From positions 30,279 to 94,278 of the forward strand of contig VGYQ01000002.1 of assembly GCA_016872915.1 (NCBI GenBank): a stretch of DNA of 64,000 bases, read 5' to 3'. Position 1 is the first letter of the stretch. Each line of letters starts with the position of its first letter. A program made the position numbers and the translations under genes. This document shows positions 29,214-37,285 of this stretch, piece by piece. The notes beneath the pieces were generated by a model. That model worked only from the letters and a program-made list of their open reading frames with translations. It did not search any database and was not told the origin of the DNA. This DNA is from Planctomycetota bacterium. GTDB taxonomy: Bacteria; Planctomycetota; Phycisphaerae; Phycisphaerales; SM1A02.

Positions 29214-31193
29214 ATGAGCGATGCCATCACCAGCGTTCTGCAAGAGAATCGCATCTTCGAGCCCAGCGATCACTTTCGCACGCAGATGGGCACCGTGCAT
29301 GTTCCGAGCATGGATGCGTACCGCGCGGAGCACTCGCGTTCCCTCGAGGATCCCGAGGCGTACTGGAGTGACGTGGCGCGGAGCTTCCATTGGATGCACC
29401 CTTGGAAGCGTGTTCTGGAGTGGAACGCACCCGATGCGCGCTGGTTCGTCGGCGGGCAGACCAACGCATGTTTCAACTGCGTCGACCGACAGGTCGAAGC
29501 AGGCTTCGGCGATGACGTGGCAATCCTCTGGGAGGGAGAACCCTGCTCGCCAGAACCGGAGGTTCGCCGACTCACCTACCGCGATCTGCAGCGCGAAGTT
29601 TCCCGCGCAGCGAATGCGCTCTTGGCGCTCGGCGTACAGCGAGGAGATGTCGTGACGATCTACATGGGCATGGTGCCCGAACTGGCGATCGCCGTGCTTG
29701 CCTGTGCCCGTATTGGCGCGCCGCACTCGGTGATCTTTGGCGGGTTCGCACCAAATGCGATCGTCGACCGCGTACTCGATGCGCAGAGCACCATCATCAT
29801 CACATGCGACGGCGCTTGGCGGAGGGGTCAAGTGGTGCCCTTGAAGGCAAATGTGGACGAAGCGTGTACGCGACTGCCAGAGGTGCGCCATGTGCTGGTG
29901 CTCCGTCGCACCGCTCGTGAGGTGGCGATGCATCCGACACGCGATCTGTGGTGGCATGAGTGCGTGAATCAACAGTCAGATCACTGCCCATGCGCGGCGG
30001 TCGACTCGGAACATCCGCTGTTCCTGCTGTACACGAGCGGTTCGACGGGAAAGCCCAAGGGAATCGTGCACACGACGGCTGGCTACATGATCTTTACCGC
30101 GCATACGGCACGACTCACCTTCAACCTTGTGCCAGGGCGCGGACAGGTCTACTTCTGCACGGCGGATCTCGGGTGGATCACTGGACACTCTTACATCGTG
30201 TATGGACTGCTGCCCAATCGTGTGCCAACGCTGATGTACGAAGGCGCGCCGAACTTTCCGGCGGAGGATCGCTTTTGGGCAATCGTGGAGCGTCACCGCG
30301 TCACACACTTTTACACGGCACCGACGGCAATTCGTTCCTTCATGAAGTGGGGCGATACTCATCCGCAGCGACACGATCTTTCGAGTCTGCTCGTCCTCGG
30401 CACCGTTGGCGAACCCATCAATCCTGAAGCATGGATGTGGTACCACCGAACCATCGGCTCTTCACGCTGCCCCATTGTGGACACGATGTGGCAGACCGAG
30501 ACAGGCGGACACATCATCACGCCGCTTCCAGGTGCGACCCCCACGGTGCCAGGTTCCTGCACCCTGCCGATGTTCGGCATCGATGCTGCCATCGTGAATG
30601 AACGCGGCGAGGAACTTCCTGCGAACACGGGTGGACTGCTGGTGATTCGAAAGCCATGGCCAGCCATGCTGCGTGGCATCCACGGGGATCGCGCGCGATT
30701 CATCGAGACGTACTGGTCGAAGGTGTCGGGGATGTACGTCGCAGGCGACGGAGCGCGGCGCGATGATCGAGGCTACTTCTGGATCATGGGCCGCATCGAT
30801 GATGTCATCAATGTCAGCGGGCATCGCCTCGGCACCATGGAGGTGGAGAGCGCACTCGTATCGCATCCGGCGGTCGTCGAAGCGGCGGTCGTGGGCATGC
30901 CACATGAAATCAAGGGCACGGGAATCGCCGCGTTCGTGACGCTTGGCCCCGACTTCATCGGGAAAGCGAGTCCAACACTGAAGCGAGAACTACAGGAGCA
31001 TGTCGCACGCGAAATCGGTGCAATCGCGCGCCCAGACATGATTCGCTTCACCACACTCTTGCCCAAGACCCGATCGGGAAAGATCATGCGCCGGCTGCTG
31101 CGTGACATTGCTTCGGGTCGCGAGTTACAACAGGACACGACGACGCTGGAGGACTTCTCCGTTCTTGCCAAGCTTCGCGAAAGCGATGAGTAG
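29214..31193 (+). CDS. acs: Acetyl-CoA synthetase
   Basis: LLYTSGSTGKPKGIVHTTAGY, YFCTADLGWITGHSYIVYGLL, DTMWQTETGGHIITP, LPKTRSGKIMRRLLR. Confidence 0.96.
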   Translation: MSDAITSVLQENRIFEPSDHFRTQMGTVHVPSMDAYRAEHSRSLEDPEAYWSDVARSFHWMHPWKRVLEWNAPDARWFVGGQTNACFNCVDRQVEAGFGDDVAILWEGEPCSPEPEVRRLTYRDLQREVSRAANALLALGVQRGDVVTIYMGMVPELAIAVLACARIGAPHSVIFGGFAPNAIVDRVLDAQSTIIITCDGAWRRGQVVPLKANVDEACTRLPEVRHVLVLRRTAREVAMHPTRDLWWHECVNQQSDHCPCAAVDSEHPLFLLYTSGSTGKPKGIVHTTAGYMIFTAHTARLTFNLVPGRGQVYFCTADLGWITGHSYIVYGLLPNRVPTLMYEGAPNFPAEDRFWAIVERHRVTHFYTAPTAIRSFMKWGDTHPQRHDLSSLLVLGTVGEPINPEAWMWYHRTIGSSRCPIVDTMWQTETGGHIITPLPGATPTVPGSCTLPMFGIDAAIVNERGEELPANTGGLLVIRKPWPAMLRGIHGDRARFIETYWSKVSGMYVAGDGARRDDRGYFWIMGRIDDVINVSGHRLGTMEVESALVSHPAVVEAAVVGMPHEIKGTGIAAFVTLGPDFIGKASPTLKRELQEHVAREIGAIARPDMIRFTTLLPKTRSGKIMRRLLRDIASGRELQQDTTTLEDFSVLAKLRESDE

Positions 31194-31217
31194 CACCGCC
31201 CGGAATCAGGGCCCTAA

Positions 31218-32129
31218 TCAGGGTTGAAGGCTCCAATCCGCCCGGTCCGCTTGATCGGCCCAGCGGCGCATATCGCGAAGGGCGTTCACCCCCTCTGCCG
31301 CCACGGCACCATCGATCGTCCCCACGCATGCCTCGTCGCGGTAGCGCGCACTCAGGTTGCCGAACGATGCGGGAACCTCAGGGTCGTACCTCGCCTGCCA
31401 CTGCGGCTGGATGAAAGCCGGGCTCTCGAGTCGGAAGTAGCCCTCGGCAATACCACCATCCGCCGTCGCGTTCGTACGACTGGACGCAAAGGCAATCACG
31501 CGCGCCGGATTCCGCGCCATCGCGAGGCGCCGGAGGTAAAAGTTTGCGAGGGGATTTCGCTGACCGTTTGGAAGCGTGGCCGGAAGAAAGCCCAGCCGTT
31601 CGCTATCACCTCCGACCCACGTCGAATTCATTCCGAAGGAGGGATAGAGACTCGCAAAGTAAAGCATCTGCTCTGGATCACCATTCTCCAACTTCGACCA
31701 CATGTCTGCCTGCGAACCAACGAAGAGCGAGCGCATGTCACCACCGAGATATGGAGTGAGCCGCCAAGGCCACCGTGCTGCAATGTTGGCGCCGCCGCCA
31801 TATGTCTGCGTGGGGATCGGCTCACCGTTCCGCTGAAACGCGGGCAAGCCCGGCAGGAATCCGGGAATAAGCACTCCCCCGTTGTCGAGCGCATAGCCCG
31901 TCCAGCCTTGCAGCGCGCTTCTCAGCGCAGCAAGTTCCGTCGTCTGCCGTGCTGTGCGCTGCACGACGGTGACTGCAGATGCTGACAGCGCAACAAGAAG
32001 AGCAATGACACCAATAACGGCGAGCAGCTCGACCAAAGTGAATGCGCGAGGGCAGCCTTTGCTCGGAATCTGCCGCCCTTGCAAAGGCGCGGCTTTCCCG
32101 CACGTCCTTGGCACAGAGACAACAGTCAT
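31218..32129 (-). CDS. Prepilin/pseudopilin-type N-methylation domain protein
   Basis: GCPRAFTLVELLAVIGVIALLVALSASAVTVVQR class III signal; start inferred at MTVVSVPRT. Confidence 0.85.
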   Translation of the reverse strand: MTVVSVPRTCGKAAPLQGRQIPSKGCPRAFTLVELLAVIGVIALLVALSASAVTVVQRTARQTTELAALRSALQGWTGYALDNGGVLIPGFLPGLPAFQRNGEPIPTQTYGGGANIAARWPWRLTPYLGGDMRSLFVGSQADMWSKLENGDPEQMLYFASLYPSFGMNSTWVGGDSERLGFLPATLPNGQRNPLANFYLRRLAMARNPARVIAFASSRTNATADGGIAEGYFRLESPAFIQPQWQARYDPEVPASFGNLSARYRDEACVGTIDGAVAAEGVNALRDMRRWADQADRADWSLQP

Positions 32130-32208
32130 AGCTTGCTTTTGCACGAATCGGATGCCTATTGTTTGTGGCGAAACTTTGCTGTTCAATAGTAGTCCGCCGA
32201 GATGTCCG

Positions 32209-33246
32209 ATGCGTCCGTTTCATCAATCTTCGACCACTGCCGCTCTGCTTGCAGCTCTCTTCTGCACCACTGAGCTTGTCGCAGATTCCATACAGGGCTC
32301 ATGGGAGACTCCTGCGCTTGACCGCTGGATGTACCCATTCAACGCATCGCCGGGAGCACGACCGACCATTTCGACCTTCGGGTCTGATCCTGCGTCGTCG
32401 GATTTCGACAGCCGTGATGGACAGTTCATCGTCGCTTTCGATACCGCGCCCATTGTTCCAAGCGGACAGGGCGAGGAGAACTACACAATCACGAGCGCAG
32501 TGCTGACCGTGGAGTTCGCGAATGACCGCATCGCGGTTTACGACCCCACGCCAGATTCGTGGCGGAGCTTTCGCCCGCCGACTGATCCTGCGTTTGTCGC
32601 CGATACCGACCCAGGGCAGCCAATTGAGCTCTTCGGGTGCGGATTTCGAAACAGCTTCAGTGCGCTGAACTTTGTGGAAAACTCGCCGTATTCGACCCCT
32701 CCAAACCCACTTGCCTCGGGTGTTCGAAACGCATTTGCCTTGAGCTTTGACAGCTCAGGCGCACCCATCGATGTGTCGAACAACCCCCGCCTGAGCTTTG
32801 ATGCTCTGCAGTTTGCGACTGGGCAGATCAGCGAACTCGCGCCGGGAGATCTGATTCCGCTGCGATCCAAGATGACCTTCAGCGTGTCCGTTGCACAGCC
32901 GAAGATTCAGGCATACTTGCGTCAGGGCTTGAACCGTGGTCGCGTGTTTTTTGTCGTCAGCAGCCTGACGTTGGTCCAACAGCAGGGAGGCAACTTCCCC
33001 TCCTTCTATGCAAGGGAGAATCCTCTCATTGCAGTGGGTCAGGCTCGCCCCGCCTCGCTCGCACTGACCGTACAAACGGGACCGAGCTGCGCTGCGGCGG
33101 ACCTCAACTGCGATGGAACAGTGAACGGCACCGATCTCACGATCCTTCTCGCCAATTGGGGTTTGAATGGCAACGGGGATGTGAATGGAGACGGCTCGGT
33201 GAACGGAAGCGACCTGACTGTTGTCCTCAGCGCGTGGACGAACTGA
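32209..33246 (+). CDS. Exported protein with C-terminal dockerin-like Ca-binding duplicated repeat
   Basis: Signal peptide STTAALLAALFCTTELVADS; C-terminal AADLNCDGTVNGTDLTILLANWGLNGNGDVNGDGSVNGSDLTVVLSAW. Confidence 0.85.
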   Translation: MRPFHQSSTTAALLAALFCTTELVADSIQGSWETPALDRWMYPFNASPGARPTISTFGSDPASSDFDSRDGQFIVAFDTAPIVPSGQGEENYTITSAVLTVEFANDRIAVYDPTPDSWRSFRPPTDPAFVADTDPGQPIELFGCGFRNSFSALNFVENSPYSTPPNPLASGVRNAFALSFDSSGAPIDVSNNPRLSFDALQFATGQISELAPGDLIPLRSKMTFSVSVAQPKIQAYLRQGLNRGRVFFVVSSLTLVQQQGGNFPSFYARENPLIAVGQARPASLALTVQTGPSCAAADLNCDGTVNGTDLTILLANWGLNGNGDVNGDGSVNGSDLTVVLSAWTN

Positions 33247-33250
33247 GTCT

Positions 33251-33267
33251 CCTCGATTCAATCGAGG
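33251..33267. terminator. Perfect short hairpin immediately after the dockerin-like gene
   Basis: CCTCGATT-C-AATCGAGG, 5 nt after the stop at 33246; loop is too tight to be a textbook terminator and there is no clear U-tract. Confidence 0.4.
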
Positions 33268-33304
33268 GCCGCAAGACGACAAACACTGATTCAACACTGG
33301 ACGA

Positions 33305-33381
33305 GTCACGGCGGCGCCCAGCGTTCGACCGAGTCCGCACGACTGTGCCTTCTGCACAGCGGACTCGGCCGAAGCCGTGAC
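33305..33381. repeat. Nested inverted-repeat structure (multi-stem palindrome)
   Basis: GTCACGGC (33305-33312)/GCCGTGAC (33374-33381); CGAGTCCG (33330-33337)/CGGACTCG (33360-33367); CTGTGC (33343-33348)/GCACAG (33354-33359). Confidence 0.75.
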
Positions 33382-33703
33382 GCGGACCGCTCGCAAAGCA
33401 GCGGCCCTGACTAGCCCTCCACCCCGCCTACCCACTTTCCCATCGCACCCATCCCATTGCCTCCGCCCATGATGTCTTGGTTCGAGGCACAGGGATACCT
33501 CACGAGTGCTTCGTCAAAGCACGCGAGTGTTTCTCCGCCTCTGACCAGGACTTCACGGTCGGTTCAACATCTCTGACACCAGCTGCGGCACAACGGGCGC
33601 TGGGCACTTCCTGTGCGTCTCAGCAAACTGCTTTGCGGCCGATTCCCCTCAGGACAAACTCAAGCAAACAAAGGCAAACAGTCAACCCAACGGAGCCGTT
33701 GAC

Positions 33704-33967
33704 TCATTCCGCCCCGCCGGCGCCCACCAACTCACCGGTTTCGGCCTCCGACATGCACAGCGCATTCACGAAGGCCTTTCGCACTTCGCGGACGCGACTG
33801 CGAATGCCTTCGAGTGCATCATTGACTTCATCCTCATCCACCTCAAGGACGTCAGAAATCTCGCTCGTTGGCATTCTGTCGATGTAATGCAGTTCCACCA
33901 CAAGACGCTCAAAACCACTCAAACTATGCGCCAAAAGTGACACAAGTTGTGCTGATTTTTCGAGCAT
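33704..33967 (-). CDS. Small standalone sigma-70 region-4-like helix-turn-helix protein (87 aa)
   Basis: MLEKSAQLVSLLAHSLSGFERLVVELHYIDRMPTSEISDVLEVDEDEVNDALEGIRSRVREV; AAGGAGACCGCACATG ribosome-binding site; overlaps the 3' end of the HD-GYP gene. Confidence 0.75.
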   Translation of the reverse strand: MLEKSAQLVSLLAHSLSGFERLVVELHYIDRMPTSEISDVLEVDEDEVNDALEGIRSRVREVRKAFVNALCMSEAETGELVGAGGAE

Positions 33968-34670
33968 GTGCGGTCTCCTTGCACGCTTGCGCTCTCGGAT
34001 GCCCCCATGGCATTCCGTCGCCACTACGGCGAACAGAATACCACAAATCTTCACCTTGTCCACTTGCAGCGATAATTCTTTTGCTGTTGGTGTCACCCCA
34101 CTGCTGGAGCACATCGTCCGACTGCCAAAGATCGGCGAAGTGCACTGCCAGTTCTGGATCGAACTGCGAGCCCGCACAGCGCAAGACCTCATCCACGGCT
34201 TGGCGCGGCGATCGCCGTTTCGCATAGGGACGATCCGAACAGATCGCATCGAACGAGTCTGCGATCGCGATGATTCGAGATGCCAGCGGAATCGCATCTC
34301 GCTGCAGGCGATCGGGATAGCCCTGGCCATCCCATCGCTCGTGATGACCGCGAACACCCGGCTGAGCAAAGCGGAGTTCGTCGAATGCGCCGATCAGGCG
34401 GGCCCCTGTTTCAGGATGACGGCGCATCAGAGCGAACTCTGCATCCGTCAGTCGCCCCGCCTTGAAGAGAATCTCATCTGGAACGGTCAACTTGCCAAGA
34501 TCATGGATCATCGCGGTGGTGTGCACGTCCTCGATCTGGCCCTGATCGAGTCCAAGGTGTGCGGCAAGTGATGCGGCGAGAGATGCCACGCGGTGACAGT
34601 GCCCTGGACACTCGCCTTCCTTCGCTTCGATAAGGCGAACAAGTATGTCGATGCAGTTCTTCGGCTTCAC
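33924..34670 (-). CDS. HD-GYP domain protein (putative cyclic-di-GMP phosphodiesterase)
   Basis: TTAMIHDLGKLTVPDEILFKAGRLTDAEFALMRRHPETGARLI ... VRGHHERWDGQGYPDRLQRDAIPLASRIIAIADSFDAICSDRPY. ORF opens to 34769; GTG at 34670 preferred because the longer form overlaps the divergent gene start. Confidence 0.9.
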   Translation of the reverse strand: MKPKNCIDILVRLIEAKEGECPGHCHRVASLAASLAAHLGLDQGQIEDVHTTAMIHDLGKLTVPDEILFKAGRLTDAEFALMRRHPETGARLIGAFDELRFAQPGVRGHHERWDGQGYPDRLQRDAIPLASRIIAIADSFDAICSDRPYAKRRSPRQAVDEVLRCAGSQFDPELAVHFADLWQSDDVLQQWGDTNSKRIIAASGQGEDLWYSVRRSGDGMPWGHPRAQACKETAHARKISTTCVTFGA

Positions 34671-34757
34671 GGCTTCCCGCTTTCGGCAGTCGAACGCACC
34701 TCCTTCAGCGGAGTCCGAAAAAAACACCACGGAGGGTCCGATACACTTGGGCTTCGC

Positions 34758-36002
34758 ATGCACGTTCACCCGTTTTTTGCACTCCGAGCAGCTGCAAATC
34801 GAGTTTCACAAGTGGCATGCCCCCCCTATGACGTGGTCGATTTCGCAGGAGCCGTGGCTTGCGCGGCCAATCCGAACAGCTTCATGCGCGTGGTGCGTCC
34901 CGAGGTGGACTTCGGACCCGATCAGGATCCGCACTCGCCAAGCGTGTACGCGAGAGGGCTCGACAATCTCCGCGGACTGCTGGAACGCCGCTGCATGGTG
35001 CGCGAGCCCAGGGAGAACTTTTATGTCTATCGGCAGGCCGCACAAGGACGGACGCAAAGTGGATTGGTGTGCTGCGTGGATGTGGCGGACTATGTCAGCG
35101 GCATCATCGCGCGGCATGAACTGACCCGTCCTGACAAGGAGCAGGATCGTACTGACCACATGATCACGCTTCGCGCCCACTGCGAGCCGGTTTTTCTCAC
35201 AGTGGCAGGGCTCAATGGATTTGTGGCGCAGCTCTCGCGAGATATGAATCATCGCCCGTTGTTTCACTTCAGTGCGCCGGACAAGGTCATTCATACGCTT
35301 TGGGCTGCCACGTCCATCGATGCGTACCGCCAACTGTTTGCTGATGTGCCACGCGTTTTCATTGCGGACGGTCATCACCGAAGTGCAGCGGCAGCACGTG
35401 CCTCGGATGCGCTTGCCCATGTGACGGATGACATTGATCGCAACGAAGTCGGGCGTTTCCCCGCGGTGATCTATCCGGCAGAAGAACTCCTCATCTTGCC
35501 CTACCACCGCTTGGCACGGCTGGCGAGCGGACAGCGAGCTGAGCAGTTGGAGCGTGCGCTCAACGAAGTTGCGGTCCTCGAGATGGTCGATGAAAGCGAA
35601 GGACCGGCACCCCGCGCCAAAGGAGAAGTTTCGGTCTATCTCAACAAGTCTTGGTGGCGCCTGCGGCTGCCGCGCGCACACGGCGAGTCACCCACAGATC
35701 TCTTGGATGTTGTCCGACTTTCGCGCACTGTCCTTGCGCCCATTTTGGGGATCACAGACGAACGGACAGATCCCCGCCTGTCGTTCCTCGGCGGGTGCTC
35801 CGCGCAGGAACTCGCCGCACACGTGGAGAACGGCAAAGCGGACATCGCATTCGCCATGTACCCGACATCGATCGAGGAATTGCTCGCGGTCGCAGGAGCC
35901 GGACTCATCATGCCGCCCAAGTCGACATGGTTCCATCCGAAGATCCGAAGCGGCCTGTTCCTGCACTCATTCTCGCCCGCACTCGATGCAGCGCTAGGAT
36001 GA
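34758..36002 (+). CDS. DUF1015 family protein
   Basis: MHVHPFFALRAAANRVSQVACPPYDVVDFAGAVACAANPNSFMRVVRPEVDF; YQLFADVPRVFIADGHHRSAAAARAS; ATGA overlap with the following SerA-like gene. Confidence 0.88.
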   Translation: MHVHPFFALRAAANRVSQVACPPYDVVDFAGAVACAANPNSFMRVVRPEVDFGPDQDPHSPSVYARGLDNLRGLLERRCMVREPRENFYVYRQAAQGRTQSGLVCCVDVADYVSGIIARHELTRPDKEQDRTDHMITLRAHCEPVFLTVAGLNGFVAQLSRDMNHRPLFHFSAPDKVIHTLWAATSIDAYRQLFADVPRVFIADGHHRSAAAARASDALAHVTDDIDRNEVGRFPAVIYPAEELLILPYHRLARLASGQRAEQLERALNEVAVLEMVDESEGPAPRAKGEVSVYLNKSWWRLRLPRAHGESPTDLLDVVRLSRTVLAPILGITDERTDPRLSFLGGCSAQELAAHVENGKADIAFAMYPTSIEELLAVAGAGLIMPPKSTWFHPKIRSGLFLHSFSPALDAALG

Positions 36003-37273
36003 ACGGCATGAATGAACAGGAGCCAACCGTGTTCGCAACGCCATTGGCGATGGCTTCACGGGTTCTGGTTGTCGATCGTCTTGGCGCACACGCGCTTGAA
36101 GGGCTCCGTGCCGCAGGCTGCGATGCCATCCAGAATCCGATGCTGGAAGGCACGACGCTCCCCGATGCGATGCGCGACATCGAGCCCGACATTCTCATCA
36201 CGCGTGATACTCGCGTGGATGATCGTGTGCTGAGTGCCACGGAACGGCTCGGGCTCGTCATCGGTACGGGACCGACGATCGAGAGCATCGATGTGGAAGC
36301 AGCCAGCAACCGCGGCATCTTTGTCGTGCACTGCCCGGGACGCACCGCGTCAGCCGTGGCGGAACTGGCATGGGCCATGATCCTCGCATGCGATCGGGAT
36401 CTGGCGACCTCGGCACAGCGGGCACGCCTCGGGCATCACAGCGAAGGTGGACGCGAGGCTCCCGGGCTTTTCGGGCGAACGCTCGGCGTGGTCGGTCTCG
36501 GTCAAGTTGGGCAGGAAGTCGCACGCCGTGGCATCGCGTTTGGCATGCATGTCGTTGCGTGGAGCCGACACATCACGGAAGCACGGTGTAACGCACTCGG
36601 CATCGATTACTGTGCGAATCTCGTGAATCTTGCGAAGCTCTCCGATGTCGTGAGTGTCAGCGTGACAGGCAACGAGGAGTCCGAGGGCCTGCTTGGTGAC
36701 AAGTTCTTTCAGGCGCTTCGCATGGGATCGACCATCGTCAACACGAGCCTCGGCAGCGTGGTGAACGAGCGTGCACTGCTCAACGCATGCCGCACCAAGG
36801 GCATTCGTGCGGGGCTCGATCTGCATTCCGCCGATGGTCTCTCGCAGCCTGGGTCGCCGGCTGCGGAACTGCTGGCGGAGCCTGGTGTCATCGCAACGCT
36901 CGATGCGGGTGCGCACACCGCGCAGGCGCGCGAGTCGATCGATCACGATGTCGTTCGCATCGTGCGCCAGTGGCTCGACCAGGGAACAGTCACCGCGTGC
37001 ATGAATCGCTCCTCGGCCAGCAGCGCAACGACGCTGATCCATGTGCGCCATCTGAATCGTCCCGGTGTGCTGGTCGGTGTTTTCGATGTGCTCGGACAGG
37101 CGGGCATCAATGTGGAAGAGATGGAAAATGTCATTTGCGAAGGCAATCGGGCGGCGATCGCACGCATCCACTTGAATGAGCTGCCGACCGAGCGCACCAT
37201 CCAACAGATTCGTGAGGCCCCAAACGTACTGGGCGTGCATGTGCAGTCCGTACGGCGCGGCACGCAGGACTGA
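35999..37273 (+). CDS. D-3-phosphoglycerate dehydrogenase-like protein (D-2-hydroxyacid dehydrogenase fold plus ACT domain) with non-canonical active site
   Basis: Rossmann LGVVGLGQVGQEVARRGIAFGMHVVAWSR; ACT domain TLIHVRHLNRPGVLVGVFDVLGQAGINVEEMENVICEG; catalytic Arg/Glu/His positions read Leu/Asp/Asp. Confidence 0.88.
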   Translation: MNGMNEQEPTVFATPLAMASRVLVVDRLGAHALEGLRAAGCDAIQNPMLEGTTLPDAMRDIEPDILITRDTRVDDRVLSATERLGLVIGTGPTIESIDVEAASNRGIFVVHCPGRTASAVAELAWAMILACDRDLATSAQRARLGHHSEGGREAPGLFGRTLGVVGLGQVGQEVARRGIAFGMHVVAWSRHITEARCNALGIDYCANLVNLAKLSDVVSVSVTGNEESEGLLGDKFFQALRMGSTIVNTSLGSVVNERALLNACRTKGIRAGLDLHSADGLSQPGSPAAELLAEPGVIATLDAGAHTAQARESIDHDVVRIVRQWLDQGTVTACMNRSSASSATTLIHVRHLNRPGVLVGVFDVLGQAGINVEEMENVICEGNRAAIARIHLNELPTERTIQQIREAPNVLGVHVQSVRRGTQD

Positions 37274-37285
37274 AGAGCCCCGACG

